Source: Noviherbaspirillum humi (GTDB lineage Bacteria > Pseudomonadota > Gammaproteobacteria > Burkholderiales > Burkholderiaceae_D). From it: a DNA stretch of 64,000 bases. The notes beneath the pieces were generated by a model. That model made no database searches and was not told the DNA's origin. It saw only the letters and a program-made list of their open reading frames with translations. Of the stretch, positions 38,005 through 47,391 are shown piece after piece. Position numbers and translations under genes: made by a program. Position 1 is the first letter of the stretch. Every line of letters begins with the position of its first letter. The stretch is taken from contig NZ_FZOT01000011.1 of assembly GCF_900188095.1 (NCBI RefSeq), positions 99,618 to 163,617 on the forward strand. The letters run 5' to 3'.

Positions 38005-38364
38005 TTACTCCGCCACGACCACGCCTTGCGCGGTGCTCTGGTGGAATTCGCCCATGAAGGGGTAGCGGCCGGGCTTGAGCGGACCGATGAAGATGGTGGC
38101 GCGGTTGCCGCCGGGGATGATCTTCTCCACGCTCAGCACGCTGCTCTCGAACTCTTCGGGCGTGTCGTCCTTGTTCAGCACGATCAGCTTGACGCGCTGG
38201 TTGGCCGGCACCTTGACTTCGGCCGGGCTGAACTTGTGTTCCTGGATGCTGATGCGCACTTCCGGATCGGCGGCGAAGGCGGTGGAGGTTGCGGCAACGG
38301 CCGAGAATGCGCCCGCCGCCAGCAGCGGCAGGAGCAGGGAGGAAAGTTTATTGATGCTTGCCAT
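38005..38364 (-). CDS. Periplasmic cupredoxin-domain protein
   Basis: The 119-residue precursor has a signal peptide (cleavage after AFA-A, about residue 31) and a cupredoxin fold: EVRISIQEHKFSPAEVKVPANQRVKLIVLNKDDTPEEF (residues 35-72) and a C-terminal GRYPFMGEFHQSTAQGVVVAE. The usual blue-copper Cys is absent, as in the EfeO N-terminal cupredoxin domain. It probably hands iron (or oxidises it) to the FTR1 permease, to which it is nearly fused. Confidence 0.9.
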   Translation of the reverse strand: MASINKLSSLLLPLLAAGAFSAVAATSTAFAADPEVRISIQEHKFSPAEVKVPANQRVKLIVLNKDDTPEEFESSVLSVEKIIPGGNRATIFIGPLKPGRYPFMGEFHQSTAQGVVVAE

Positions 38365-38400
38365 GGTTATCCTTGTTTTTTGAGCGAGTGACGGGCGCGG

Positions 38401-38817
38401 TCAGCGCAGCATGCCCGGATCGGTGATGAAGCCGATCTTGCCGAGGCCGCCGGCCTGGGCGGCGGCCATCACCTGGGCCACTTTCTCGTAGGGCGTCTTG
38501 CGGTCGGCGCGCAGATGCAGCTCCGGCTGCGGCTGCTGCGCGGCCGCGTCCTCGACGCGCGCCTTCAGCGCGTCTTCGGTCAGCGCGGCGCCGTTCCAGG
38601 TCATGCTGCCGTCGGCGTCGATGGCGAGGTCCACATGCGCCGGCTTGACGTCGTTCTGCTGGGCGGCGGCACGCGGCAGGTCGATCTTGACGGCGTTGTT
38701 GATCACCGGGACGGTGATGATGAAGATGATGAGCAGCACCAGCATGACGTCGACCAGCGGCGTCATGTTGATCTCGGACATCACCTCATCGTCCTGGCCT
38801 TGGGGATGGAAGCTCAT
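38401..38817 (-). CDS. exbD: ExbD/TolR-family biopolymer transport protein
   Basis: The 138-residue protein has one N-terminal membrane helix (about 22-42) with the conserved Asp in MTPLVDVMLVLLIIFI that carries protons, followed by a periplasmic domain. It works with ExbB to energise TonB. The ATG at 38817 overlaps the exbB stop and has GGAGG upstream. A GTG one codon earlier is less likely. Confidence 0.95.
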   Translation of the reverse strand: MSFHPQGQDDEVMSEINMTPLVDVMLVLLIIFIITVPVINNAVKIDLPRAAAQQNDVKPAHVDLAIDADGSMTWNGAALTEDALKARVEDAAAQQPQPELHLRADRKTPYEKVAQVMAAAQAGGLGKIGFITDPGMLR

Positions 38818-39539
38818 CACTCACCTCCGGCGCGGCGCAGCGGCGAAACGTTGGAAGGCTGGCCGACGCGGCCGCCGGTGATGAAGTAGGCATGCAGGTC
38901 GTGGGCGAAGTTGGTCAGTTTGGACAGCACCGCCTTGTTGCTGCGGACCAGGGTGTTGTAGCCGAGCACCGCCGGAATCGCCACCACCAGGCCGAAGGCG
39001 GTCATGATCAGCGCCTCGCCCACCGGACCGGCCACCTTGTCGATGCTGGCCTGGCCGGCTACGCCGATGCCTACCAGCGCGTGATAGATGCCCCACACCG
39101 TGCCGAACAGGCCGACGAAGGGCGCGGTGCTGCCGATCGAGGCCAGCACCGGCAGGCCGCTCTGCATGCGGCCGCTGATGTTTTCGATGGAGCGGCGCAG
39201 GCAGCTGGTGATCCACTCGCTGACATTCAGCGCGCCGTGCAGGTCTTCCTTGCTGTGGGCATGGTGCGCGGCAGCGTTGGCGCCATCTTCGGCCAGGGCG
39301 CGGAAGGGATTTTCCTTGCGGTCCGGCGCCAGCAGCGCCATGCCCTGCTCCAGGCTCTTGCTGTGCCAGAACTCGTCGCCCGCCACCAGCGCCTGGCGCC
39401 GCAGCCGCATCAGCTGCAGCGCCTTGATGGCGATGACGAACCACGACAGGATGGACATGCCGAGGAGGATCAGCGCCACGCTGCGGGTGACGAAATCGCC
39501 TTGCTGCCAAAGGTTGGCGAGGCCGTAGGGACTGTTCAT
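38817..39539 (-). CDS. exbB: MotA/TolQ/ExbB proton channel protein
   Basis: The 240-residue inner-membrane protein has three transmembrane segments. The conserved block GLFGTVWGIYHALVGIG lies in the second and the ALIMTAFGLVVAIPAVLGYN block in the third. It forms the proton-driven motor with ExbD for the TonB protein encoded 31 bp upstream. It is assigned to ExbB and not TolQ because of its tonB and receptor neighbours. Confidence 0.95.
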   Translation of the reverse strand: MNSPYGLANLWQQGDFVTRSVALILLGMSILSWFVIAIKALQLMRLRRQALVAGDEFWHSKSLEQGMALLAPDRKENPFRALAEDGANAAAHHAHSKEDLHGALNVSEWITSCLRRSIENISGRMQSGLPVLASIGSTAPFVGLFGTVWGIYHALVGIGVAGQASIDKVAGPVGEALIMTAFGLVVAIPAVLGYNTLVRSNKAVLSKLTNFAHDLHAYFITGGRVGQPSNVSPLRRAGGE

Positions 39540-39570
39540 GAATTTTTTCCTTTAAGTCGTATGCAGTAAA

Positions 39571-40299
39571 TCAGTTGAGCTTGAATGCGAGCGGCACCTG
39601 GACCCAGGCCGCGACCGGATTGCCGGCCTGCTTGGCGGGCACGAAACGCCACTGGCGCACGGCGGCCAGCGCGGCATCGTCGAGCAGCTGGGAGCCGCTG
39701 CTGGTCTGTACCTTGACCTCGCCGGCGGTGCCCTCGGGCGTGACGAACACGCGCAGCATGACCTTGCCTTCCTCGCCGAGGCGGCGCGCCAGCGGCGGAT
39801 AGGCCGGCGCCGGATTGTTGAGGTAGGCGGCGTCGAAGCGCGGCGCGATCACCGGTGCCGGCGGCGCGGGTGGAGCAGGCGGCGCAGGCGGTGCCGGCGG
39901 CGCGGCGTCGACCGGTGGCGCTGGCGGTGCCGGAGGCGCTACCGGCGTGGTGATCGCCTTTTCGCTCGGCGTGGTGTTCGGCGTCGGGATGGGCTTGGGC
40001 GTTGGCTTGGGCGCGGGGGTCTGCTTCACCGGCTTGGCCGGCTCCGGCTTCACCACCGGCTTGGGCTGCGGCTTCGGTTCCGGCTTGGGTTGCGGCACGA
40101 CCTGCGGTTGCGGCGGCGCGGCCGGCAGCAGCTGCGCCATCACCACCGGCGGTTCCACTGGTGCCTCGTTCGGCTTGCTGTTGAGGGCTTGCAGTCCGGC
40201 CAGCAGCGCCACATGGGCGACGACCACGCCGGCCAGCACGCCGCCGCGCGAGGCCGACCAGCCGTCGCTGCCGTATTCGTCGAGTCGGGCGGCGTTCAT
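39571..40299 (-). CDS. tonB: TonB-family energy transducer
   Basis: The 242-residue protein has an N-terminal membrane anchor (about 18-38) and a long periplasm-spanning linker rich in Pro-Lys and Pro-Ala (about 60-160, with many PKPEPKP and PPAPPAP units). The C-terminal TonB domain follows ([19 protein letters not shown] and [18 protein letters not shown]). It transfers proton-motive energy to outer-membrane receptors. The start overlaps the PiuC-type gene stop as ATGA, favouring 40299 over an upstream GTG. Confidence 0.95.
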   Translation of the reverse strand: MNAARLDEYGSDGWSASRGGVLAGVVVAHVALLAGLQALNSKPNEAPVEPPVVMAQLLPAAPPQPQVVPQPKPEPKPQPKPVVKPEPAKPVKQTPAPKPTPKPIPTPNTTPSEKAITTPVAPPAPPAPPVDAAPPAPPAPPAPPAPPAPVIAPRFDAAYLNNPAPAYPPLARRLGEEGKVMLRVFVTPEGTAGEVKVQTSSGSQLLDDAALAAVRQWRFVPAKQAGNPVAAWVQVPLAFKLN

Positions 40300-40982
40300 G
40301 TCTCGGCCCACATGCGCATCAGGTTGTGATAGCAGCCGGTGAGCTTGACCACGTGCTCGGGATCGGCGGTGCCGCCCTCGCGCATCGCCATGATGGCCAT
40401 GTCCATGTCGAACAGCAGGCGGCGCTGGTCGTCGCGCCGCACCATGCTTTCGATCCAGAAGAAGGAGGCGATGCGGCTGCCGCGCGTGACCGGTTCCACC
40501 CGGTGCACGCTGGACGAGGGATACAGCACCAGGTCGCCCGCCGGCAGCTTGACGCGCTGGGTGCCGAAGGTGTCTTCGATCACCAGGTCGCCGCCGTCGT
40601 ACTCGTGCGGCTCGCTGAGGAACAGCGTCACCGACAGGTCGGTGCGGACCCAGTCGCCGTTGGTAAGGGACGTGCGCACCGCGTTGTCGATGTGATTGCC
40701 GAAGGTATTGGCTTGGCCGTCGTAGCGGTTGAACAGCGGCGGGAAGGTTTTCTTCGGCAGCGCGGCGCTGAAGAACAGCGCGCTTCTGGCGAGCGCATCA
40801 ACGATGATGGCCCGGGCGGCCAACGAAGCCTCCGAGCCCTCCGGCAGTTGCCGGTTGTTCTTGACCTGGACCGACTGGGTGCCGGCGGTGATGCCGCCGT
40901 CGCTCCAGTCGGCGGCCTCCACGATGGCGCGGCAGCGCGCCAGGGAGGCCGGGTCGAGCACGTTTGGCACATGCAGCAACAT
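40296..40982 (-). CDS. piuC: PKHD-type Fe(II)/2-oxoglutarate hydroxylase (PiuC/YbiX)
   Basis: The 228-residue protein belongs to the PKHD-type hydroxylases nearly always encoded beside TonB-dependent iron receptors. Iron ligands are His and Asp in NHIDNAVR and His in [10 protein letters not shown]. The 2-oxoglutarate Arg lies in [13 protein letters not shown]. The substrate is not established, and linkage suggests siderophore modification or iron-dependent sensing. It starts 11 bp after the receptor gene. Confidence 0.94.
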   Translation of the reverse strand: MLLHVPNVLDPASLARCRAIVEAADWSDGGITAGTQSVQVKNNRQLPEGSEASLAARAIIVDALARSALFFSAALPKKTFPPLFNRYDGQANTFGNHIDNAVRTSLTNGDWVRTDLSVTLFLSEPHEYDGGDLVIEDTFGTQRVKLPAGDLVLYPSSSVHRVEPVTRGSRIASFFWIESMVRRDDQRRLLFDMDMAIMAMREGGTADPEHVVKLTGCYHNLMRMWAET

Positions 40983-40993
40983 GGATGAATCCT

Positions 40994-43210
40994 TTAGAAC
41001 TTGGTGCCCAGGGTCAGCTGCAGGGCCCGCGGCGTGCCGGGCAGCACGTGGCCGGCATAGACGCCTTCGTAATAAGTCTTGTTCAGCAGGTTGAAGACGT
41101 TCAGCTTGAGCGAGTACTTCTTGGCGGCGTACTCGACCAGGGCATCGACCCGCTGGTACGACGGGACTTCATTGGTATTGGTCGAGTTGGCCCAGCGCGC
41201 CCCGACGCCTTCCAGGCCGCCGCCGACTTTCCAGCCCGGGGCCGGCTTGTAGGTGGTCCACAGGCTGTAGGTGTATTTCGGCGTATTGATGGGGATCTTG
41301 CCGAAGCTGCCGGCGCTGCTGGAGCCCTCGTCCACCTTCGCATTCATGAAGGCGACGTTGCTGAACACATCCCACTTGGCATTGATCCGGCCGACGCCTT
41401 CCAGCTCGATGCCATCGGTGTGGCGCTTGGCGGACAGCAGATAGATGTCGGGCGAGGCCACGTCGGTATTGCGTTCGTTGGTCTTCTCGGAACGGAACAG
41501 CGCGGTGCGCACCGACATGTCGCCGTTCAGCAGCTCCCACTTGGCGCCGACTTCGATGTTGCGGCTCTTCTCCGGCGGCGTGTTGGCCGTGCGGTTGTCC
41601 AGCTGATAAAGCTCGGCCGACGGATTGAACGAGGTGCCGTAGGAGACGTAGTAGGTGGTGGTCTTCGACGGCTGATGCATCAGGCCGGTACGCCAGCTCC
41701 AGACATTGTCGTTGCGCGACAGCGGGCCAGCCGGCGCCGGCCGGTCGTAGTCTGCCTTCATGCTGTCGAAGCGGGCGCCGAACAGCGCCTTCCAGGTCGG
41801 CAGGAACTCGATGGTGTCCTGGCCGTAGAGGCTGGCGGTGTGCGCCTTGTAGAAATTGTAGGCGGTACGCTGGAAGGAAGCGTCGAAGTTCGCCGGCAGC
41901 ACCGGCATGGTGTTCACATTGCCGACCGTGGTGCTGGGATTGACCAGCGCGCTGGTGTTGGTGAATCGGGAGGCATCTTCATTGAGGTACTCGAAGCCGG
42001 CCAATACTTCATGCTTCATGCCGGCAGCCTGCAGTTTGGTGCTGTAGTCCGACTGCAGCGTCCAGGTATGCTCGGCGCTGCCGCGGGCCTGGCGCTGACG
42101 GCAGAGCAAGGTGGCGTCGGTAAACGAGGTGCCGGTGAAGGCATTGCAGGCGCCGGTGGCGGCGTTGACCGAATTCGCCAGACGCGGCGCGGTGGCGCGC
42201 AGATCCCGGTCGTAATCGGCCTTGCGCAGCGTGGTGCGCAGCGCGGTGTCGTTGCTGAACAGGTGGGTGTAGGTCGCGGTGGCGATGCCGGTCTGGTTGC
42301 GCTCGTAGTCGGCGTTGGCCAGCCCGTAGTAGCGCTCGATCGGCACGTTGATCGGGCGTCCCTGGAAGTAGGGCACGCCAAAGTCGGGGATATTGTTTTC
42401 CTGGAGGTAGAAGTACGACAGGTTCACTTCATCCGATGTCCCGGCGCCCCAGGTCAGCGTCGGCGCCACACCCCAGCGGCGCTGCTTGACGTCGTTGCGG
42501 AAGGTGCCGGTATCGGTGTTCATGAAGTTCAGGCGGAAGGACAGGTCGTCGTTGATGACCTTGTTCAGATCCGCCACCAGGCGCTTGTACTGGAAGCTGC
42601 CGACGGTCAGCGCCGCCTCGTTGATATCGACCGGCTTGGCCTTCTTGCTCACCTGGTTGATCACCCCGCCGGTGGAGCCGCGGCCGAACAGCATGGAGGC
42701 GGAGCCGCGCAGGACTTCGATCTGCTCGTAGTTGAAGGTATCGCGGTTGTACTGGGCGATGTCGCGGATGCCGTCCAGGAAGAGGTCGCCGACGGCGGAA
42801 TAGCCGCGCAGGGTGATGTTGTCGCCGATGCGGCCGCCCTCGCCGGCATTGAAGGTCAGGCCGGCGACGTTGCGCAGCGCTTCCTTGAAGGTGTCGGCAT
42901 TGCGTTCGCGGATCAGCTGCTCGGAAATGATGGTGACCGACTGCGGAATGTCCTTGGCCAGCTGCGGCGTCTTGCCGATGCGTGTCTTTTCGCCCTGGTA
43001 GCCGGCGGTTTCGCGGTCGCGCTCATCCTTCACCGTCACCACCGGCAAAGTGGCTTCGGCGGTGACTTGGGCAGTCGTCTGCGCCGTAGCCGGCAAGGCG
43101 CACAGCGCAATGGATGCCGCCGCCAGACCGTTGATCGGCAACCGGATGCCGCGCGCCGTCCTTGAAGAAATCCCCGCCTGATTCAGATATTTTTGTTCGT
43201 TCGCTTGCAT
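40994..43210 (-). CDS. TonB-dependent siderophore receptor (Fiu-like)
   Basis: The 738-residue outer-membrane receptor has an extended N-terminus before the signal peptide hydrophobic core (about 29-44), a TonB-box-like [10 protein letters not shown] and a plug domain (about 75-190, with [20 protein letters not shown] and [15 protein letters not shown]). A 22-strand barrel follows, ending in the aromatic residue Phe (LQLTLGTKF). Plug similarity points to catecholate siderophores (Fiu/CirA-like group). The ATG at 43210 is used, because a start at 43246 would overlap the Fur-box-like site. It is the first gene of the iron operon. Confidence 0.92.
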   Translation of the reverse strand: MQANEQKYLNQAGISSRTARGIRLPINGLAAASIALCALPATAQTTAQVTAEATLPVVTVKDERDRETAGYQGEKTRIGKTPQLAKDIPQSVTIISEQLIRERNADTFKEALRNVAGLTFNAGEGGRIGDNITLRGYSAVGDLFLDGIRDIAQYNRDTFNYEQIEVLRGSASMLFGRGSTGGVINQVSKKAKPVDINEAALTVGSFQYKRLVADLNKVINDDLSFRLNFMNTDTGTFRNDVKQRRWGVAPTLTWGAGTSDEVNLSYFYLQENNIPDFGVPYFQGRPINVPIERYYGLANADYERNQTGIATATYTHLFSNDTALRTTLRKADYDRDLRATAPRLANSVNAATGACNAFTGTSFTDATLLCRQRQARGSAEHTWTLQSDYSTKLQAAGMKHEVLAGFEYLNEDASRFTNTSALVNPSTTVGNVNTMPVLPANFDASFQRTAYNFYKAHTASLYGQDTIEFLPTWKALFGARFDSMKADYDRPAPAGPLSRNDNVWSWRTGLMHQPSKTTTYYVSYGTSFNPSAELYQLDNRTANTPPEKSRNIEVGAKWELLNGDMSVRTALFRSEKTNERNTDVASPDIYLLSAKRHTDGIELEGVGRINAKWDVFSNVAFMNAKVDEGSSSAGSFGKIPINTPKYTYSLWTTYKPAPGWKVGGGLEGVGARWANSTNTNEVPSYQRVDALVEYAAKKYSLKLNVFNLLNKTYYEGVYAGHVLPGTPRALQLTLGTKF

Positions 43211-43246
43211 GGTGGAATGAAGCCAAGTTGAGTTGGCATCAATCAT

Positions 43247-43265
43247 AATGCGAATCATTATTATT
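43247..43265. promoter_or_regulatory. Fur-box-like operator upstream of the siderophore receptor
   Basis: AATGCGAATCATTATTATT resembles the Fur box, with inner arms AATG and CATT and a GAATCATTAT core common in beta-proteobacterial iron promoters. It lies 37 bp before the receptor start. Iron repression of the whole seven-gene run is inferred. Confidence 0.75.
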
Positions 43266-43315
43266 TACAATATGTCGCAAGACTTTTCAGTTTTCCATGC
43301 TTCGACGAGTTGCGA

Positions 43316-43345
43316 AAAGTAAACGCCGCTGGCATCGGCGTTTAA
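43316..43345 (-). terminator. Terminator of the second CinA-like gene
   Basis: On the minus strand, AAACGCCG and CGGCGTTT arms with a 7-nt loop are followed by a T-rich stretch, about 85 bp past the stop codon. Confidence 0.7.
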
Positions 43346-43426
43346 TGAAGAACGCCGCGTTTCGGCTTAGGACGATCAAAGGGGAGACGATCGGCATGAA
43401 GCCGAACACGGAGCGCAAGCGGACCG

Positions 43427-43945
43427 TTAATTGGCTCTGGGCATGACGCCGCCGGGCAGATGCTCGTGGTAGAAGAGAATGCGCTCTATCGCATAGTCGG
43501 CGCCGGCCTGGCGGATCTGGTTGCGATCGCCGTCGAACTTCTTGGTTTCGGAGTAGATCACCACGGCGCCATTGAACTCGAATCCCCAGGCGAAGCAGAT
43601 CGTGCCGACCGGCACCTGGGCATCGCCCGATGACGGGCCCGCCACGCCGGTGTTGGAGACGGCGATATTGGCACGGCTGCCATGCAGCGCCCCCTCCACC
43701 ATCTCCCGGGCCACCTGCTCGCTGGTGAGGTTGTAGCGCTCGATGGTGTCGAATTTCACGCCGAGCACCATGTTCTTCGCTTCCGGCGAATAGGTGACGA
43801 AGCCACATTCCAGCCATCCGCCGCAGCCGGGCAGGTCGCCGAGCGTGCCGGCGATCAGTCCTGCGGTGCAGGATTCGGCCGTGGCCAGCCGGATTTGATG
43901 TTCTTCGAAATAGCGGGAGATTTTCTGAAGCCGGTTCTTGTCCAT
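43427..43945 (-). CDS. Second CinA-family amidohydrolase-like protein
   Basis: The 172-residue protein is a CinA C-terminal domain with catalytic Ser in TAESCTAGL and the Tyr/Lys pair in VTYSPEAKNMVLG. SNTGVAGPSSG differs from the GPGG form of the pncC copy at 22701. The residues needed for nicotinamide mononucleotide hydrolysis appear intact. AAGGA lies 6 bp upstream of the start. The two paralogues differ clearly in sequence, so they may differ in substrate or regulation. Confidence 0.9.
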   Translation of the reverse strand: MDKNRLQKISRYFEEHQIRLATAESCTAGLIAGTLGDLPGCGGWLECGFVTYSPEAKNMVLGVKFDTIERYNLTSEQVAREMVEGALHGSRANIAVSNTGVAGPSSGDAQVPVGTICFAWGFEFNGAVVIYSETKKFDGDRNQIRQAGADYAIERILFYHEHLPGGVMPRAN

Positions 43946-44263
43946 GAATGTCCTTGTCTGCGCGCCCGGCGCTCTCAAGGCCGGGCGAATGCTTGCTTTG
44001 AGTACCTGAGTAGATCAAGTGACAAGTCCAATGTTCCGGCAAACGGAGAAAGCCGTTGCCGCCCGCTCAGATGCGGCACGGGTTTGAGCGGCATCAGGAA
44101 TTCCTGCCATTGCTGCTTCCCCGGACCAACGGCCTGAAATAATGCCTGCGTCCTGCATGGTCCTGATTGCAGGCATTTTTGAAGCTTTTCCCGCCTGGCG
44201 GACTCCAACAGTGGCCGCGCCGCCCGGCGCCGAGGCCGTACGGCAAGCCCAAGAAGGGCCGCA
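43946..44263. other. Divergent intergenic region with terminator-like leader hairpin
   Basis: These 318 bp separate the CinA-like gene (minus) from the MASE1 gene (plus). No gene is seen. At 44141-44177 a 9-bp stem AATGCCTGC / GCAGGCATT with a 19-nt loop is followed by TTTTTG, looking like a plus-strand terminator about 85 bp before the MASE1 gene start. Confidence 0.5.
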
Positions 44264-47200
44264 ATGAGCCTGATCAGCAGAGATCGTCCGCACGCGCGCA
44301 TCGGCGCACCGGCTGGCAGGGCCGGCGTGCGGCCTGTGCTCGCCCTGGCGTTGCATTGCGTGGCGCTGGGCGCCATCTATTTCCTGGCGGCGGTGGCATC
44401 GCTGCATTTCAGCATCTCCCCCACCCTGTCGAGCCCGTTGTGGCTGCCGGCGGTGCTGGCGACCTGGGCTTGCCTGCGCTGGGGCAGACATCTGGCGCCA
44501 GGGGTGTTTCTCGGCGCCCTCAGCTTCTACCTGACGCTGCAGCTGGGTTGGCAGCTGGCAGTGGTCATGGCCGCCGGCAACGTGCTGGAGCTGTGGCTGG
44601 CGGTGACGCTGATGCGGCGGCGGATGTGGGAGGGCGCGGGCGGCGAATCGCTGCGGCTGTTCGCCAACCTTGCGATCGCCGCCGTCGCCGGCACGGTCGC
44701 GGCGACGATCTGCAACGCCGCCCTGATGCTGAGCGGGCGCCTGCCGCCGGAGGAAGCCGTCTTCAGCTGGGTGATCTGGTGGCTGGGGAACATGGTCGGG
44801 CTGCTGCTGGCGGCGCCGGCATTGAGCCGGGGCCGCCCGCCGGCAGGGTTCGGCGGCTCGCGCCACATTGGGCTGGAATTGTCGTCGCTCTGCCTGCTGC
44901 TGGCCCTGACGCTGGAGGCGGCTTTCGGCGAACGGTTCGGCAAGCTGCCGCTGGCCTTCCTCACCGGCCCCTTCATCATCTGGGCGGCCTATCGGTTCAA
45001 TGCCGGAACCGTCACCGCCATCAGCGTGTGGATTTGCGCCGTCGCCGCCTGGCACACGGCACGCGGCGAGGGACCCTTCGTGCATGCCGACAGACATGTG
45101 TCCCTGCTGCTGATCGTCAGCTACGGCATCGTGATCAGCATCGTCAATCTGGCATTGGTGAGCCTGGTGGCGCGGCACCGGCGCGACCTGGAGCGGCTGT
45201 CCGTGGAACGGGACCTGCTGGAGGGCCGCGTCGCGGAACGCACCGCCGAGCTGACCCGCGACATCGACCAGCGCAAGCAGGTCGAGCAGAAGCTGGCGCA
45301 GAGCGAAGGCCAGCTGCGCGAGGCGCAGTATCTGGCCCAGCTCGGCAGCTGGAACTGGAACCTGGTGACGGGGGAGATCAGCTGGTCGGACGAGCTCTAC
45401 CGCATCTATGGCGTAGACCCGGCCTCGTTCGAACTGACCACCGAAAACTGCCGCGCCTTGCTGCATCCGGACGACCTGCCGCAGCTGATCAGAGCATCGG
45501 CGACCAGCCGCGACAGCGGCGAACCTTTCCATCTTGAACACCGCATCATCCAGCCCTCGGGCGCGGTGAAGTGGGTGGCGTCGCGCGGCTTCGTCGTGCT
45601 CGGCGACGCCGGCAAGGCGGTGCGCCTGTTCGGCACCACCCAGGACATCACCGAGGCCAGGCGCGCCGAAACCTCGCTGCGCGAGGCCGAGGGTAAATAT
45701 CGCCTGCTGGTCGAGCTGTCACCCGACGCCATCGTGATGCACCAGGATGGCGTGATCGGTTTCGCCAATCCTGCCGCGCTGGCGCTGTTCGGCGCCGAGC
45801 GGCCGGAACAGGTGGTGGGCAAGCCGGTGTTCGACTTCATCGATCCCGGCTTCCATGAGCTGGAGCGGCAGCGCCTGCAAACCCTCGCCCATGGCATCGA
45901 GGTGCCGCGCATCGAGCAGAAGGCGCGCAGGCTGAACGGCGCCACCGTGGACGTCGACGTGCATGCCCGCTCCTTCATGCATCAGGGCCGGCGCTCGGTG
46001 ATGACCATCCTGCGCGACATCACCGAACTCAAGCGGGCTACGGAGCAGATGGCTTACCTCGCCCATTTCGATTCGCTCACCGGCCTGCCGAACCGCATGC
46101 TGTTCCGGCAGCGGCTGGAGCATGCGCTCAACCTGTCGCAGCGGCCGGGCAAGTCGGTGGAAATCCTGTTCCTCGACCTGGACCGCTTCAAGAATATTAA
46201 CGACACGCTCGGCCATGCGGTCGGGGACCGGGTGCTGAAGGAGACCGCCAGCCGGCTGCAGGCCATCATGCGCGAATCCGACACGGTGGCGCGCCTGGGC
46301 GGCGACGAATTCGTGGTGCTGGTGGAGAACATCGACGAGCCGCTGCGCGGCGCGGTGATCGCGGACAAGATTCTGGCCGCCTTCATTCCGCCCTTCATCG
46401 CGGAGTCGGGCCCGCTCAGCATACGCACCAGCATCGGCATCAGCATCTTCCCCAACGACGGCGCCGATGCCGATACCTTGCTGAAGAAGGCCGACATCGC
46501 GATGTACCGCGCCAAGGAGAGCGGGCGCAACGCCTACCGCTACTACTCCGAGGAGATGAACCTGCACACCACCGAAAGGCTGGCGCTGGAATATGCGCTC
46601 GGCCAGGCGCTGCGCAACGGCCAGCTGTGGCTGGAATACCAGCCCAAGGTGGACCTGCTGTCCGGCCGCATCACCGGCATGGAAGCCCTGCTGCGCTGGC
46701 GCCATCCGCAGCTGGGCGACATCCCGGCGCAGAAGTTCATCAACCTCGCGGAAGAAACCGGGCAGATCGAAGCCATCGGGCAGTGGGCGCTGCGCACTGC
46801 CTGCCGCCAGAACAAGCTATGGCAGGAAACGACGGAGGACCGCCTGCTGGTGGCGGTCAATCTGTCGCCGCGCCAGCTCAACAACGACCGCCTCACCGAC
46901 GACATCCGCGCCATCCTGCAGGAAACCGGACTGGAGGCGCGCTATCTCGAACTGGAAATCACCGAAGGCGCGGTGATGTCCAATCCGGAGAAGGCCATTA
47001 TCGTGCTGCAGGCGCTGCGCGACATGGGCGTGAGCGTGGCGATCGACGATTTCGGCATCGGCTACTCGTCGCTGGCCTACCTCAAGCAATTCCCGATACG
47101 GGCGGTAAAGATAGACCGCTCCTTCGTGCAGGGCGTGCCGCAAAACCCCGGCGATTCCGCCATCACCCGCGCCATCATCAGCCTGGCACATAGCCTGGAA

Positions 47201-47383
47201 TGCAGCGTGATCGCCGAGGGCGCCGAGACGGAGCAGCAGGTGGACTTCCTGCGCGACCACGATTGCGACAGCATCCAGGGCTATTACTTCAGCAAGCCAC
47301 TCAGCGCCGAGGAGTTCGGCGCCCTGGTCGCCATTCACAACGCGCCGGCCCGGGAGGCCCGACAGCGCGGCATGCTGCACTGA
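44264..47383 (+). CDS. MASE1-PAS-PAS-GGDEF-EAL cyclic-di-GMP protein
   Basis: This is a 1039-residue membrane sensor enzyme. An N-terminal MASE1 domain (about 25-305) has eight or more hydrophobic segments. A short coiled coil follows (about 305-345, VEGRVAERTAELTRD-like), then two PAS regions (about 345-465 and 470-595). The GGDEF domain is intact (ARLGGDEFVVLVENI). The EAL domain shows GMEALLRWRHPQ, NLSPRQLNN, LEITEGAV, IDDFGIGYSSLAYL and VIAEGAET. Both cyclase and phosphodiesterase signatures are complete. The start lacks a strong ribosome site. No partner gene is adjacent. Confidence 0.94.
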   Translation: MSLISRDRPHARIGAPAGRAGVRPVLALALHCVALGAIYFLAAVASLHFSISPTLSSPLWLPAVLATWACLRWGRHLAPGVFLGALSFYLTLQLGWQLAVVMAAGNVLELWLAVTLMRRRMWEGAGGESLRLFANLAIAAVAGTVAATICNAALMLSGRLPPEEAVFSWVIWWLGNMVGLLLAAPALSRGRPPAGFGGSRHIGLELSSLCLLLALTLEAAFGERFGKLPLAFLTGPFIIWAAYRFNAGTVTAISVWICAVAAWHTARGEGPFVHADRHVSLLLIVSYGIVISIVNLALVSLVARHRRDLERLSVERDLLEGRVAERTAELTRDIDQRKQVEQKLAQSEGQLREAQYLAQLGSWNWNLVTGEISWSDELYRIYGVDPASFELTTENCRALLHPDDLPQLIRASATSRDSGEPFHLEHRIIQPSGAVKWVASRGFVVLGDAGKAVRLFGTTQDITEARRAETSLREAEGKYRLLVELSPDAIVMHQDGVIGFANPAALALFGAERPEQVVGKPVFDFIDPGFHELERQRLQTLAHGIEVPRIEQKARRLNGATVDVDVHARSFMHQGRRSVMTILRDITELKRATEQMAYLAHFDSLTGLPNRMLFRQRLEHALNLSQRPGKSVEILFLDLDRFKNINDTLGHAVGDRVLKETASRLQAIMRESDTVARLGGDEFVVLVENIDEPLRGAVIADKILAAFIPPFIAESGPLSIRTSIGISIFPNDGADADTLLKKADIAMYRAKESGRNAYRYYSEEMNLHTTERLALEYALGQALRNGQLWLEYQPKVDLLSGRITGMEALLRWRHPQLGDIPAQKFINLAEETGQIEAIGQWALRTACRQNKLWQETTEDRLLVAVNLSPRQLNNDRLTDDIRAILQETGLEARYLELEITEGAVMSNPEKAIIVLQALRDMGVSVAIDDFGIGYSSLAYLKQFPIRAVKIDRSFVQGVPQNPGDSAITRAIISLAHSLECSVIAEGAETEQQVDFLRDHDCDSIQGYYFSKPLSAEEFGALVAIHNAPAREARQRGMLH

Positions 47384-47391
47384 GGTCCCGT

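Noticed and set aside
40964..43165. A 733-codon plus-strand frame opposite the siderophore receptor
   Set aside because: It is a Gly/Gln/His/Ala-rich shadow of the TonB-dependent receptor, which has a complete plug, barrel and C-terminal Phe.
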